NCBI RefSeq assembly: GCF_905163445.1
Contig: NC_053187.1
Location: 3,782,001-3,846,000, forward strand
Reading direction: 5' to 3'
Length of the DNA: 64,000 nucleotides
Source: Pararge aegeria
Lineage: Eukaryota; Arthropoda; Insecta; Lepidoptera; Nymphalidae
In this document: positions 9,281 to 21,717 of the stretch, piece by piece
Layout: every line of letters starts with the position of its first letter
Position numbering within the stretch: the first letter of the stretch is position 1
Made by a program: the position numbers and the translations under genes
Notes under the pieces: generated by a model
Databases searched by the model: none
The model's input: the letters and a program-made list of their open reading frames with translations, nothing else
Told to the model about the DNA's origin: nothing

Positions 9281-11397
9281 TTTGAAAGGTCACTCGCACT
9301 GTCTTTAACCGCCTATAACCTGTGACATATTGGGGATCTACCAACGATGCTTTTCCAGTTGGTTATTAAAAAGAAGAAATCTTCAGAATTCGTTTAATTA
9401 TGATATTCGTACGTAATTTACATTATTTGTGATCTAACTCTATTTATTGGAAAATGTCATTATCTTCTGTGTGACACGGAGCTTAAGAACATTGAGTGTG
9501 AAAAACGGGCAGAGGTGGAGAGGCACCCAAAGTTCAAATAGCGTTATATTGGATTCTAGTATATTAATTATGTTTAACTTTTTTTAAGATGCAGACGATA
9601 ACTCTTAAATAAAACTCGTCTACAAAGTGACAGTCCGTCTGTTAGACTTAAATTAAACTTGATGCAAAAATAGCTTAACTTATCGGGACAGACACCAGCT
9701 TGGTAGGAAAATATTTACCGTTTTTCTAAATAAATTATATCCTATTAAAAAAGAAGCAGTAAAAAGGACGGCATTTTTAGCAATTCTTTTAAAGCTTTTG
9801 GTATGTTTTATTAAACTAAACTATTCCGGTTTTATAAAGTTAACTATAAGTTAGTTAGTCCTTCATTACCGCCGCCCATGAACATTTGCAGCATCAGAGT
9901 GCAACTAATGCGTTTCCGGCTTTCATGTAATTTGTGAATCAAATACGGTTTAAATAAAGTGAAAAGAAATATTTCCTCCATGAAATAAAATACAAAATAT
10001 GGCGTTCACAAACAAACAATGATAAGTAAAATAAACAAAATCAATTTAAACGGCAGGCAATACCATAATGCGTCAATATAGGATACGCTATGAAAGATAA
10101 TATATTTATGAACGATCATATTATCTTAAGATGAAAGATCTTAGTATAATATCTTACATTACGGAACACACGGAAACATGTTATTAAATAATTTCCCTAC
10201 ATGTGACCGCAAGGCGGTAAAGCTTATGTTACACTAGATAATCTAATAGCCTTCCATCATACCGATTACGCGCAAAGCATAGGAGCTTCTCACGTTATGA
10301 CCACATCATTAGCTTTTTGTTTCCAAGTTTTTATTGGAACCAATGCGTTGCTATGTCTGTATTCTTTGTAACTTACGGGTACTTTAACTTGCGGTTTCCA
10401 CTTAATTTTTTTCGTAGTTTAGTATTTTAAAATTATTGTATAGTGGTTGTAAGGCGAAAAAAATTAGATTTGTTTTTTTTATTTATCAGTTCTTGTCATT
10501 AACACTATCGGCTACTTATATTTCTTTTCTAGGTAAATCCTCTTTTCTTTTTCCTACTACTGATAAGTTTGCTGTCAGTACTTTAGGTTCTTCAGTTCAA
10601 CGATCATTGTGCGCCTTTCAATGGACACATCGTTATGTTAAATCTATTATGGTGACTTTAGTTTTCTACGGATCTCCTCACTCCTCATCACGTATAATAA
10701 CTCTCTACATCGCCCGCTGAGTGACTGAACTTTCTTATAAGGCCCATATTTAGGGATTATCAAGTACTAAAACCTATTTTATGATTATTGTCTGACTACA
10801 AAAAGTCATGTTTTTCCTTTTAAGACGTTGCTAAAGATGCCGCCATAAAGATATACCTAGCTCTCCATAAATAGCATAACTAATATTAGGTTATGCAAAG
10901 TACTCGATTTATTCGAATACTAATATCCGTTACTTATTAAACATCGCAATGTTGTCACGCCTAATTTATTTTCATTTCGGATAGTTCAACTTTCAATTTA
11001 CAAACATATTTTACACTGTAGCATTCCTGTCCTTTTCTCTTATAATAAATAGCGGCTTGATGAACTTTCGCTTTTAAATGTCTAACAACAATGGTGTTAT
11101 GACAATATGTTATATGTTTAATGTCTGACATAGTATTATGATCGCACTTACATTCACAATCATGTTTTATGTCGTTACATCTTTTGTATACAGGAATTTA
11201 AAGTTAGGAATAAAGCATTGTTAAACTTTTTTTTTATCAAAGATTTATCAAAAGCTTTTGATTGTATTGATTACATGGTGTTACACGTTATTGACGGTGT
11301 TCAAGTAACGTTATACCATTGTTTACGTTTTTTATTGTTTATATACTAGCTGTACCTATTTTAAACCAAGCCATATGCTATCTAAGTATTACTTGTG
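9281..11397. other. Unique AT-rich stretch, nothing recognised
   Basis: A 94-codon plus-strand frame (10436-10720) reads through T-rich DNA, has no recognised domain and no start context that argues for a gene. Otherwise I see only homopolymer runs. Confidence 0.35.
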
Positions 11398-11622
11398 TGA
11401 AAATTAACCTTAATTTGCTATACTCCGCGAAAAGCAGTAGAATCTGTATAGTGTAATTTATGATATCTTCAATCCTTATACACCACACCAAACAGATCTT
11501 CGGCAATGTACTCTCTACCCACGTTTTGCTCTGAAACCAGAGCATCCTCATAAGATGTTCACTTAACAATTAATAAAAGTAATATATCATGGATTTCCGC
11601 AAAGAAACGCCTTCTTCCATCC
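11398..11622 (+). mobile_element. TIR-element relic (MITE-like), 5' end missing
   Basis: It shares TTTGCTATACTCCGCGAAAA, GAATCTGTAT and CTTCAATCCTTATAC with copies at 57982-58122 and 46967-47090. Its right end (11584-11622, TTTCCGCAAAGAAACGCC) is the reverse complement of the left end of the 57982 copy. The family therefore has terminal inverted repeats of about 40 bp. This copy lacks the left TIR. Confidence 0.55.
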
Positions 11623-13186
11623 AATATTTCTTCTTCGTCTTGAGTCTAGAAAAGTATAAAATCGCCATCCAAGAAATAGATTTATCGATCGATTTAAGTG
11701 CAAATATCAAAACGCAACGAAAACATTAGAACGAAAGAGTACACTTTTAGTAATTAATATAAAAATATTACAAAATCGAAGGTGATTTAGATAGAGTTAC
11801 GCAGGAATGTTTTCTTTTCATTTTCAACATCAATTGTTTATATTTTGGCATGCACAAAATTTATGGTATTAATTTCACACCATAATTAATTGATATTCTT
11901 GAGTTACTTGTACATTAACTTTTGCTTTTTAATCAACAATGGGTGATGTAACCCAAAATATGCTGTAACCGACTTTGTGTATTGTGTTGTGTTTAGAATC
12001 GCTTTATTATAAAAATTTTAACTAAGAAAACCGTTGTAAAATGTTTTTTATGTTATATTATATTGATAAAGTTTCAAATTTTAACTATTTAAATTATTTA
12101 TTGAAAGGTGATACTTTACATAATAATTAAAAAACATAAAGATACAGTTAATTAATACATAACAACACAGTTTTTGTTATTTGCATTATTCTCATAGCTT
12201 TTAAGTTTCCGTTTCCTAAACATGATCATCATCAATAATTAAGGTTGGCATAACAAAAAAGTGATTTTTTGCCGTTTTTATAGATAATGTTTACCCAAAG
12301 TTTAAGTGTTCTTTCGAGCCCTTCGTGTTCGAGTCCGATTCACAGTTGGCAGTTTTTTTATACAGGGACGTAAATAATCTCTCATTTTTCGTTTGAAAGG
12401 TGTGCCCTTAAGTACATTGGAAGTATGATTACGTTGATCGCCTTTATGTTTGATTACATAGAACTAAAGTATGGGAAGATTTTCATTGAATCCAACCGTA
12501 ATAGCTTCGGCTAATGGCTGTAATTGTGTTAAAGAAAAAGTGTTAACTGAATGGCAATGAACTTGAAGGTGCATTCTCTCTCATTTTGGCAAGAATTACT
12601 TTCATTTTTATAGTTGTAAAAGCGCATTTAAGAATGCAATTTTATTCAATATCGGGATTACGTGCTTTGCATAATGGGCATCGCTTAAAGTCATTCAAAA
12701 GTATATTTTTAAGAAGTATCAAATTTCAAGTTAGTTCATTTATAAGTAATAAAATCATATTTCAACAGTTTACAGTTGTTTTGTAGGATGGGAAGGATCA
12801 ATTTACAAATATAAAATTTTGATTGCATGCAAAGTAGTTCCACTTTAGAGGCACTTTAACAATTGCGTCTGTTGAGTAAAACCTGGCAAGATTCTATGAA
12901 GTAGATGTTTTTGAAAATCAACATTGAACAATATAAAAGATTTTTTTTTATCTGCACATCGAGTGCAGATAAAAGAAAAGAATATTTCTTGAATAAATCG
13001 TCTTCATTAAACAGTGAACAATCGTATATTAAGTAGTACCTGGGGTTAGTTAGTACTCAATACATGGGTTAAATATATTGTTTAAACAAGCGTTACTTTT
13101 ACTTTTAAACAAGCGTTAAACATTGTTTAAACAGCTCTAAAATTTGGTAATTTACGTTAAAATATTTAATTATTCATCAATTCAAT
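11623..13186. other. Unique AT-rich stretch with a small hairpin
   Basis: A perfect 12-bp stem lies at 12946-12957 and 12963-12974 (TTTTATCTGCAC, 5-base loop). A 66-codon plus-strand frame (12586-12786) has no recognised features. Confidence 0.35.
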
Positions 13187-13456
13187 CAATTCTCAAGCTT
13201 TAATAAATGATTATTATCATTATTATTATTATAAGTCAAAGATTTACAATGGGAAAATACTGGAAGACTTTTTTTACTGATCTAGCGCAACGTGTAGCGC
13301 TGTGGTCTAAGTGGGACGTTCGATATTCGGATTCGATACCTCTTATAGAATTTATCATCCATTGAATTAAGATCATACAGAATCCTCATTCAGCGATTAT
13401 TGCATGAGGTGCATTGTGTCCAAAAACAGTGAAAACGCCCCGTGCACGTCTGAATT
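13187..13456 (+). repeat. Left arm of a long inverted repeat (SINE-like)
   Basis: This arm is the near-complement of 15217-15517. It carries TAGCGCTGTGGTCTAAGTGG and GGATTCGATACC, which look like degenerate Pol III A- and B-box regions, so each arm may be a tRNA-derived SINE. Similarity starts at CAATTCTCAAGCTTTAATAA and stops just after GTGCACGTCTGAA. Confidence 0.7.
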
Positions 13457-13496
13457 CACATGCGCAGAATTTTGCTAGTCACAAAACACTGCCATG

Positions 13497-13775
13497 ATGC
13501 AGCCTAAGGTGGAGCACGCTTGCCTAGAAGATGCCTATTCACTCTTGATTTGAAGGTACTCATATTGTAGGCACTGGGGAAAATGGAAACTGGAAGGGCA
13601 TTCCAGATCCTAGCGGTGCAGATCAGAAACGAAAATGCGAAGCGCTTCGTACGCGTCCGCGGTATATCGACCACATAGGGATGCAGATACTTACGGTGCC
13701 TCGCGGTTCGATGGTAAAAAGGCGAGAGGGAACTATATCAAATAGTTCTGGAGCACACTCTCCGAAATATTTATT
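13497..13775 (-). pseudogene. CR1/Jockey-type LINE ORF2 C-terminus, frameshifted
   Basis: On the minus strand it encodes ECAPELFDIVPSR, then, after a one-base frameshift in a T run near 13717, a stretch containing ARIWNALPVSIFPSAYNM and NRHLLGKRAPP before a TAG at 13504-13506. This is the C-terminal end of a LINE reverse-transcriptase ORF known from Lepidoptera. A related fragment lies at about 30690-30960. The copy is a dead, 5'-truncated retroposon. Confidence 0.8.
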
Positions 13776-14227
13776 TATTTATTTAGCAACGCACCCCGTG
13801 ACGACATTACAGTTGCCCAATTCGTCTCCCCGGGGCTATTAAAAGAATGTATGAACGAGTAATAATAACAACAAATTAAATTAAATTAAAACATAATAAT
13901 AAGCTATATAACATTAAGAATTAGAAAGAAAAAAAAACTATAATAATAACAATAACCAAAAATTCAAATCAAAATAGTAATAAAAACAAAACATCCAAAC
14001 ATATAATTAATATTTTAGATCACTAATAACATTTTAATTTGCTTTTGGAGCTGAAGCGGCGGGGTGTGAAATACGTCCAGTTCCGAATTACTATGAGTTA
14101 GGTCATTGAGCAAGCGTAGCGCACGAGTAAGTGGGGCGTGCGTAGTCAATTTAGTATATATCCTATAGAATACCGAAAGGCATGCAACCTTGTGACAATG
14201 TTCCAAACTCTGAAGTTTTTTATTGGC
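13776..14227. other. A-rich LINE-like debris
   Basis: Four TTTA units precede AGCAACGCACCCCGTGACGA. A similar TTTATT run followed by GGCTCGCCAGCAG lies at about 60145. A 63-codon minus-strand frame (14015-14206) contains CHKVACLSVFYRIYTK, which faintly resembles the segment VACLCVFYRIYHG of lepidopteran LINE ORFs. I treat it as probable LINE debris; the assignment is weak. Confidence 0.35.
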
Positions 14228-14316
14228 TAGGTGTATGAAGTTTACTAATCCGCACTTTGAAGCGTGTGACTACGGCCTTAGCCTTTCTCATTTTGTGAGG
14301 AGACCCCTGCTCTGCC
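14228..14316 (+). mobile_element. Fragment of the (GATGAT)-tail SINE
   Basis: It shows ACTAATCCGCACTT, GACTACGGCCTTAGCC and TGTGAGGAGACCCCTGCTCT, the central part of the SINE family seen at 1479 and 54787. Both ends are lost. Confidence 0.65.
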
Positions 14317-14883
14317 GCTGTGGCGTGCACATCATACATACACAAAAGCACTGCATACCCAAATTATTTTCGTCTTTCGTCGGAATCGTCCCATTTTATG
14401 CCATGTACCTGCTTTATGCATACCCTGGTCAAAAATCCTATTCGCGCAACTGCCCTGTAGCCCTTAATGGGTTAAAATATATAAAGAATTCAGTTCATCT
14501 TTGATGACTTGCTTAAGAGTAGATCGAAACATAATAAAAAAAACTGATGTACATTCATCAATTATACGGTTCGTTACCGTTTCCACTTAATCTAATTCAA
14601 TTGATTCGATAATAGAAAACGTAAATATATTTGTTACGTAAACAAGCCCTTTCTATTTAGAAGTTAGCAAAACAGGTAGTTTATTACTAAACTTTCTTCA
14701 AGTGATGCTGTCTTTTAAATTGATTTAAACAATCGACACTTACTAGAAATTCACTTGGCACACCTTAAAGCCAAAAAGCAAAAAAAGTAGAAAAAATTAA
14801 TGACATTGATTTAACGACTGCGTAAAGTACAGCTTTTTTCACTTTATTGTTTTGGGACACAGAATTAAAACCATACAGACACT
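14317..14883. other. Unique stretch inside the long inverted repeat
   Basis: No recognised repeat and no credible coding sequence is visible. Confidence 0.3.
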
Positions 14884-15047
14884 TACACCCGGCTATGTTT
14901 GTTGTGGGCTTAGCTTTAGCTTTACTTTTAAGTTTACGAATGTGGTTATCGCCATCATCTCACTACCGTGTAATTCTTATGTACGCATCAAAAGTGCCAC
15001 CTGTGGGCCTTACTTGAATAAAGATATTTTTGACTTTGACTTTGACA
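14884..15047 (+). mobile_element. LINE 3' end with (TTTGAC) tail, copy 1
   Basis: It contains CCGGCTATGTTTGTTGTGGG, GTGTAATTCTTATGTACGCA and AGTGCCACCTGTGGGCC, then GACTTTGACTTTGAC. The same 3' end occurs at about 23953, 51764, 56515 and 62716. Only the 3' end is present, as usual for 5'-truncated LINEs. Confidence 0.7.
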
Positions 15048-15216
15048 GAAACCCTGCACACGACTAGTATCAAAAACCACTCCACGTTAGTAGTGTTTCT
15101 CGAACAAACTGAACACACCATTTAGCAGTTGGCAGTTATTATTTTCCCCCTAATGTTCTAAACGTTTACCATAAAATGGAAAAAAGAGCAAAAGTTTGCG
15201 AGCTAGCTACGTATAA

Positions 15217-15517
15217 AATTTAGACGTGTACGGGGCGTTATCACTGTTTTTGGACACAATGCGCAGCATAAAATAATGACTGAATGAGAATTCTGTATGA
15301 TCTTAATTCAATGGATATGATAAATTCCATCCCTCTTATCGAATCCGAATATCGAACGTCCCACTTAGACCACAGCGCTACACGACTGCGCTAGATCAGT
15401 CCAAAAAGTCTTCTCGTGTTTTCCCAATTTAAATTAAGGTATTCTCACAAATAATGCAGAGAAACCTTTGACTTACAATAATAATGATAATACTCATTTA
15501 TTAAAGCTTGAGAATTG
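15217..15517 (-). repeat. Right arm of the long inverted repeat
   Basis: It is the reverse complement of 13187-13456 across nearly its whole length, with scattered substitutions and a few extra bases. The outer boundary is sharp: similarity ends right after AAGCTTGAGAATTG. Confidence 0.7.
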
Positions 15518-15937
15518 TTGGTATAATAATCCAATTGCCAGAATTGTTATTTACGCAACCAATTTAACTTATTGTTCATTAAAAAATTCAATCATCAAAA
15601 GGCCCAGTGAAACGAATCACAAATAAGTTGGATTATGTAATCAATTTGATTCCAAATAATTTCCCGCCCGAAGGTTTTGCCCAAATATAGCTATATAAAC
15701 ATTTTAACTCTCCCAATATGTTAACTATCGTAATTATAGCTGGGAACACTAACAGCTTATGGATAATCAAAAAGCCCTTAAACCGCCATACGCCATACAC
15801 CGTAATGAACACCTGCTAAACCCTATCATCGCTTATGCAACGTGCAATCTCTAGAATTATCTCAGATTTATTGACGATTATCTCGATTCTAACATGTATG
15901 AGTAAAATTCACCTTCGGAATTGGTATTTCTTCGCTA
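15518..15937. other. Unique AT-rich stretch, nothing recognised
   Basis: I see no repeat similarity and no convincing open frame. Confidence 0.3.
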
Positions 15938-16055
15938 TCCCTACTAATATTATAAATGTCAATGTAAGTTTGTTTGTTACGCTTTCACGCAAAAACTACT
16001 TAACCGTTCCTCATGAAACTTTGTAAACATATTCTTGGAAGTAGAAGAAGAAGAA
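15938..16055 (+). mobile_element. 5' end of a Helitron-like element
   Basis: It opens with TCCCTACTAATATTATAAAT, then GTTTGTTTGTTACGCTTTCA and ATGAAACTTTGTAAACATAT. It is close to the copy at 25146, but the match is lost after an AAGAAGAAG run. No 3' CTRR end can be seen. Confidence 0.6.
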
Positions 16056-16644
16056 ACACTTCATTGCACGTATAACATACATATAGGAAAAGAAACATTA
16101 ATGAAACAGTCAACAATGTAGACATGCAAAGGAGGCCTTATTGCGGCAAGCACTCTGTTACAGGCAACCTTTGTATAAAGGACTTAGAGCAAGAGAACGG
16201 GATAGTGCCAAAAGTGTTGTAATATATACCTACATAAAAATCAAAATGTATAGATGTGACAGCGGTGCTTATAGAACGTCAATAGAAAATTAAGAGCTTT
16301 AGTAAGTGACTTGTTCTCTAGTTAAGGATTATCGATTTTGGTATTGATAAAAAAAACTTAACTACTAAACTAAACTAAAACTACTGATAGTTTGAAGTCC
16401 CAAAATACTTGATGTACGCAGATATTTTTGAAGTTTAAGCGGTACAGAATTGTGTTTATATAGAAGTGACGTCATAATTTTGAATTCAGCGTTTCAACTT
16501 TCATGGCGGATCGCTAGTTTTTGCAGTTTTACTACTTGTAAGTAACTACCAATCTCATTTGGAATATAAATAAAACGAGCTTTTGATAACACATTGATCA
16601 CATATCGTTAGATATATTCAATATTTTAGCGATTTTTATCACTG
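16056..16644. other. Unique AT-rich stretch, nothing recognised
   Basis: No repeat family of the window and no credible coding sequence is visible. Confidence 0.3.
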
Positions 16645-16735
16645 TCATGAAGCCTTTTACCGGCCTATTGCAAGGCCAGGGGTCACGTCTCAGAATTAGA
16701 ACGGTTTCGGTCGTCCACCAAGCTGGTCAAATTTC
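16645..16735 (-). mobile_element. Degraded 3' end of the (GATGAT)-tail SINE
   Basis: TTTTACCGGCCTATTGCAAG, GGGGTCACGTCTCAGAATTA and CGTCCACCAAGCTGGTCAA match the minus-strand 3' third of the SINE at moderate identity. It is an old fragment. Confidence 0.55.
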
Positions 16736-18028
16736 AATTTTTTTTTTAAATTTAGAAACGAACCACCAAATATTGGAATAGCGTGGTATGTCTATACTTT
16801 ATTTCCTATGATAAAGATAATAAGCCGCTGATGGTGATAATGATTTAAAAATAACTACCTACAAGTATTTTCGCATTATTGAACGGTCTGCATTCCACTA
16901 CCTTGTTAATTGAATACATATGTATCCAATGTTCTTAAAAATACTTATAACAGTTCGTTATATACAGAAAGTTCCCATAGGCTATCAATTGGAAAGCGAT
17001 AAAATAGCGTGAGTCAACTGGATACCAATATAAGTGCATTCACACAATGCCACATAAAGTACGCCCGAGTTACTTTAAACTATGACAAATTAAAATTAAG
17101 GCTGCGCTTGCCGGCTGTTTCTATTCGTGCATGAGCGAGGCTCAAAAGTGTACTATTTTATTTCTCACTCACAGAACAGACTAGAGAATGAAACTAGCGA
17201 TATTATGGCCTAAATGGGGTATACTTATCAAATTATGGTACTAAAGACGTTACTAAAAATACTAAAGATGAAATACAGCAAAACATTGTAAAGGGATTAT
17301 ACAGTAGTATATTAATAATTTTTCGTCAATTGATAAATAAATGATAATTTATTTAATCTACCAAAATGATAATTTACTAATAACATGGTTACTTGTTATT
17401 TACATTTTTAGTGCACATTTTTTAAAACTAAAATAAATAAAAAAACACTAGTAGGTAAATTTGCATTTTGTTTATTTAACAAACTGGAAAATAATATGAT
17501 TAAGCATACTACATAGATCCTATCCTTCATTCAGTCTAGGGCTAACTTGTAGCGTTAAAAATAATAACCGGACTTCGCTGGTATGGAGTAATTCGCGGGA
17601 AGTGCAACCTTAACAACGATTACTTTGCATCAACTCGAACGAGATCGCTATCAAGATTTGTCGGCATTGAATAAAGATTATACGCTTTTATATAAAATGC
17701 TAAAAGGCTTCCAACGCTGGCACAGTGCTTGACCACATGAGCTCTAGGGTTGAACTCCGTACCCCTAATGTAACCTCGAATTAGGCATATTGGGGAGTAT
17801 GCTCTTGAACTCGTTCGTATAAAGAGAATGGAGGCCAGTCCATAGCATAAGGATCAAGATGATGACGACCACAACTTACTTTACTTAACGTGTTTTTAAG
17901 ATCATAATTGTTGAATTTTCATGGGTGTCTAAAATTTGAAATATTTATTAATTAAATAATTAATATAGAAGTGCCTGATGGCACATGATTCGCTTGATAA
18001 ACAGATGGACTTAGGGATCCCAAGACGC
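16736..18028. other. Unique AT-rich stretch, nothing recognised
   Basis: Only weak local structure is visible, including an A/T-rich run at about 17280-17470. No credible gene was found. Confidence 0.3.
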
Positions 18029-18325
18029 TTCATCGTCATCATTACCAGCCCAAAACAGGGACGGGTCTCCTCCCACAATGAGAAGGGGTTAAGGCTAGTC
18101 CACCACGCTGGCCCAGTGCGGATTGGTGGACACTTTGAGAACATTAAGGATAACTCTCAGGCAAGCATGTTTCCTCATGATTTTTTTCTTCATCGTTGAA
18201 TCAAGTGACATTTTGATTGCTTAAAACGCACATAACTTAGAAACGTTAAAGTTCGTGCTGGGATTCGAACTCGGCCCCCCGAGAGTGAAGCCGAAGTCCT
18301 ACACTGGGCTACGGCTTCAATCCGA
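18029..18325 (-). mobile_element. tRNA-derived SINE with (GATGAT) tail, near full length
   Basis: On the minus strand it starts with a tRNA-like head (GTAGCCCAGTGTAGGACTTC), passes the B-box region GAGTTCGAATCCCAGCACGA, the AAAACGCACATAACT complement and the CCACCAATCCGCACTGGGCC core, and ends near GATGACGATG. Two overlapping open frames of 71 and 73 codons here are SINE sequence, not genes. Confidence 0.8.
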
Positions 18326-19830
18326 CTGAGGTGCTTGAATGGGCGAAATCACATCGGAAAACGCAACATTGGTTGGTGAACGACATGGTAGTTTCGAAAT
18401 CTCATACATATGTTCAGCAAAAGACGTCTATAGGATGATATGATATGAATGAAATAGGCTCAGGTATGGGGATTTAGGTAGGACTATGAGAAATCATCAT
18501 CGCCTTAAGAGTACTATTTTAATTGTTTATTTGACATATCTTGTCGACCTTAAAGGTCCTATGTCGTATTGAGACCCGAGTTTACAAAAGTTACTAAGTA
18601 CGTTTTCAGTTTTTACTTATGGTAAAAACATCTTAAGCGCGAATGTTGTTAAAGAACAAAAGAGTGTTGCAGCGGTGACAGAATGTAAACATTTCGACAG
18701 CGGACGACCCGAAAAGCAAGATGCACTTTGTGGCCACTACCAAAATAAACACGTAAAAGTAGGTGACGTTTTACGAGGAGGATCCTTCTAAGAAGTCTTT
18801 ATTTGAAATGAAGCGGAAGTCGTTAAAAATCATCACTGTGCTTTGCAACTTTTATAAAAGCTCGCAGACCTAAGAGTCGTATGATTTTGACGTGACTTTT
18901 ACAGGCAAGTAAAAGATAATAAGAAGTGGCAGGGTTTATACAAGAAAATGCAAGCAAAGATTTTACAGAGTTATACTATATTTATATATAGTAAAATTTG
19001 GAAGATTAGTTATTTCAGTTAAAGGGTTTAACTGAAATAACGGGGTAAAATAGCCGTCGAATATTGTATCTAGTCAATGTTTTTGACTTTCCAATTTTAA
19101 AAATGCTAAGCATTTTTTAAATAATAATGTCAGCAAAAATTATACGAATATAAAGTCTGGGGCAACGGAGCGTTGTAATAAAAGTTAAGATTCGAAATAC
19201 ACTTCTTTGCCTTTTTCTTTGAAATATTGTTTGCAATCGCTAATGTCTAATGGTGTAAAATAATAAAGGAAGTTTACCGCAACAATAGAGGCAGTCACGG
19301 TGGGCGATTGACTGATCAGTTACAAAATCTAAGTAAACCACGACCAACGACCTTGACGGCAGTTCTATTAAATTACAGGCTAAGTAAGTACCAACCCAAT
19401 TATAAATTGGTAAACACCATAGATTATAAAAAATACATGTAATGAGATAATTATACCTACTTCTATGTAAAAAATAAAGATTTGTTTATTTATTTGTTTT
19501 TTTTTATGATAAAGAATAAAATAATACCTAAAAAAAAGGAATTTTACTATAAAGACAGAGTAATGTAGATAACCTTTGCGCATGCAATCGTGTTATTTGG
19601 ATGTATAGTTAAGCAAGTAATAAAAAATTAAAATACGTACTTGAATGGAGTGTGGGTACGTAAATTAATTAAATATTGTTTCCACATCTACACTCCTAGG
19701 TCTCTTACTAGATTGGTTTCAGACTGGCCTTATTACACATAGGGTGATGATTGGACTACATGGTTTTCATTCACATTCACAAGTACCTGTTCGGCCACGC
19801 CATCATCTCACATATTAAGTAATAATTACT
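18326..19830. other. Unique stretch with a 15-bp hairpin
   Basis: A perfect inverted repeat lies at 19009-19023 and 19027-19041 (GTTATTTCAGTTAAA, loop GGG). A 67-codon minus-strand frame (19380-19583) is a hydrophobic, low-complexity translation of T/A-rich DNA and probably chance. Confidence 0.35.
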
Positions 19831-20005
19831 TATTGTTAACTTATTGATGTTGGGAATGAAAAAACTGCTGAGTTTCGTGCCGCCGTCTTTACGGCAAAGA
19901 ACCTTTTTGAGGCATTAGTTACGTCACTACAAACATACAGACAGGTTAAAAAGTAAAGCTTTTTAAATATAAATGGTTGATTAATTTAATGTAATGAAAT
20001 TAAGT
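19831..20005 (+). mobile_element. Diverged copy of the GGTTGCTTGG short element, 3' part
   Basis: AACTGCTGAGTTTCGTGCC, GTTACGTCACTACAAACA and CAGACAGGTT match the second half of the element seen at 24499-24750, with many substitutions. The 5' start and the clean tail are lost. Confidence 0.5.
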
Positions 20006-20989
20006 ATCGTATATCAATGTTATTTTCAGGTGGATGTAATGGCAGCAGTGTGAATCGAGCTGATGATATGGACTTACCTGAGAAAAGGCTTGTTCCAGCA
20101 GCTATTAAATAGGGCATAACCGAGTGGTCTTCTATACACTTGTTAAATTTCTGACCAGTCGTTGCTGAAGGCAAAAAATGCCTTCAAACAATTATAACAA
20201 AAATAAAATGTAACGGAAAGTCACGAAATTATTGTCCTAAATGCGAATCTAGACCATCGACAACAATATTTAGTGAGAAAAAAAACAAACAATGGCTGTC
20301 AACAGATTATAAATATAATTTATCTTTCACAAAAAAAAGGCGAATCTCATAAGACATTAATATAAAAGTGATATCAAAATGGAATAAAAAAGCAAGCTAT
20401 TTTCAATTCGCTTTGAACAATGGCCCCGTTGAAAGGCTTTGTTTGTTGGATCTCATCTTTGCCCAGTCGTAATTTCCCCTGCAGACAGAATCCGGTCATT
20501 TATGAGCGAAAACATTCAGTGTTAAGTACATACTAACATATTATATTCCACATTTTATTAAAGCCTAGGAGGTGTATTTTGAATTCTAATACTTAATCTG
20601 TGTGTACTTTGTGTGTTACTTTAAAAAAAAAAATAAGAATACCTCTAATAAGAATATAAATTCTTTAACGAAAAATAGGCAGTCAGGCAGTCTCACTTTT
20701 GCAAAAACCCGATTTTACTCAGATTAAGCAGCGTCGGCATAAAAAGAAAGGGCAGTTGCTCGTTTAGAAAATCAACATTTTTATATATCTGCTGATGAAA
20801 GCAGATTCAACTGCTTCAGAGCTTTTTATCGTTACGAATTCCATCAAATGAACCAACACTGAGTTAATCAGTATACTATTGATATTGCATTCATTCTCTG
20901 TTGAGATCATGAAAAGTATATCTATACTTATAATTATAATAAAACTGTAACTGGAAGATTTCTGTACATTTAATATATTTTGAAAATTT
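20006..20989. other. Unique AT-rich stretch, nothing recognised
   Basis: Open frames of 62 and 102 codons on the minus strand (19986-20174 and 20764-21072) have no recognised domain. The second runs into the Helitron-like sequence that follows. Confidence 0.3.
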
Positions 20990-21550
20990 TGACCGGGGGA
21001 TGCTTTATAATCGATACTGAGTCTAAAACAGATTTTTGTCTGTCTGTCTGTCCGGGCATCACGGATCTTCACGGCTGAACGGATTTAAATGCAATTTGGT
21101 ATAGCGGTAGCTAATATTCCGGGTCAACATATAGGCTACTTTTTATCCCGCTAAACAAAAAGTTTCCTCCGGGAAATGGGATGAAAGTTTTTACCAATTT
21201 TACTTCATAGCTCCGTTAAATTTGAACCGATTTTAATTATTCTTTTTATTTGAAAGTATATATTATCAAGCATGTATTGTCTAATTTTAAAAAAGATCTG
21301 ATAAATATTCTCTGAGATAAAGGGCATAAACTCTTGACTGATAACAGCAGGTCGCAAGGCATATGGGATTTTAAATTATTTAAATTAGACCTATGTTTAG
21401 AAGTTACGACGGGTATAAAAATGCTAAAAGCAAGAAAAATGCATAGTTCATAGGTGGCGCTACAATAAGGTTCTTAGTTTTTTTAAGCTATTAAAATAGA
21501 TAATAATCGATTTGATGCAGACGAAGTTGCGCGGGTCAGCTTTTGTAATA
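20990..21550 (+). mobile_element. Helitron-like repeat, internally diverged
   Basis: GTCTGTCTGTCTGTCCGGGC, ATTTGGTATAGCGGTAG, CTACTTTTTATCCCG and, near the end, GACGAAGTTGCGCGGGTCAG are phrases of the large lepidopteran non-autonomous Helitron-like class. The final CTAGT-type end is not intact (GGGTCAGCTTTTG). A line of unrelated AT-rich DNA separates the two recognisable parts. Confidence 0.55.
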
Positions 21551-21717
21551 AAGTTAATCAGAGTTCGAAACTGGGATTTTCAATTTTACTTCATTTGTGA
21601 CATGTTAATTGTTAGTTTAAATATTATAAGAATAGTTCTCTGATACATTTTTTGTGCTGAGCTAAGATTGCAATATCACAGCGAATCAGGCCGGCCCCAG
21701 CACTAACTGATATCAAC

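Noticed and set aside
10436..10720. 94-codon plus-strand frame with hydrophobic start
   Set aside because: The hydrophobic part comes from T-rich DNA; no signal-peptide cleavage context or domain is convincing.
12310..12360. B-box-like GTGTTCGAGTCCGATTC suggesting a tRNA or SINE
   Set aside because: No A box at the right distance, no paired stems and no family match in the window.
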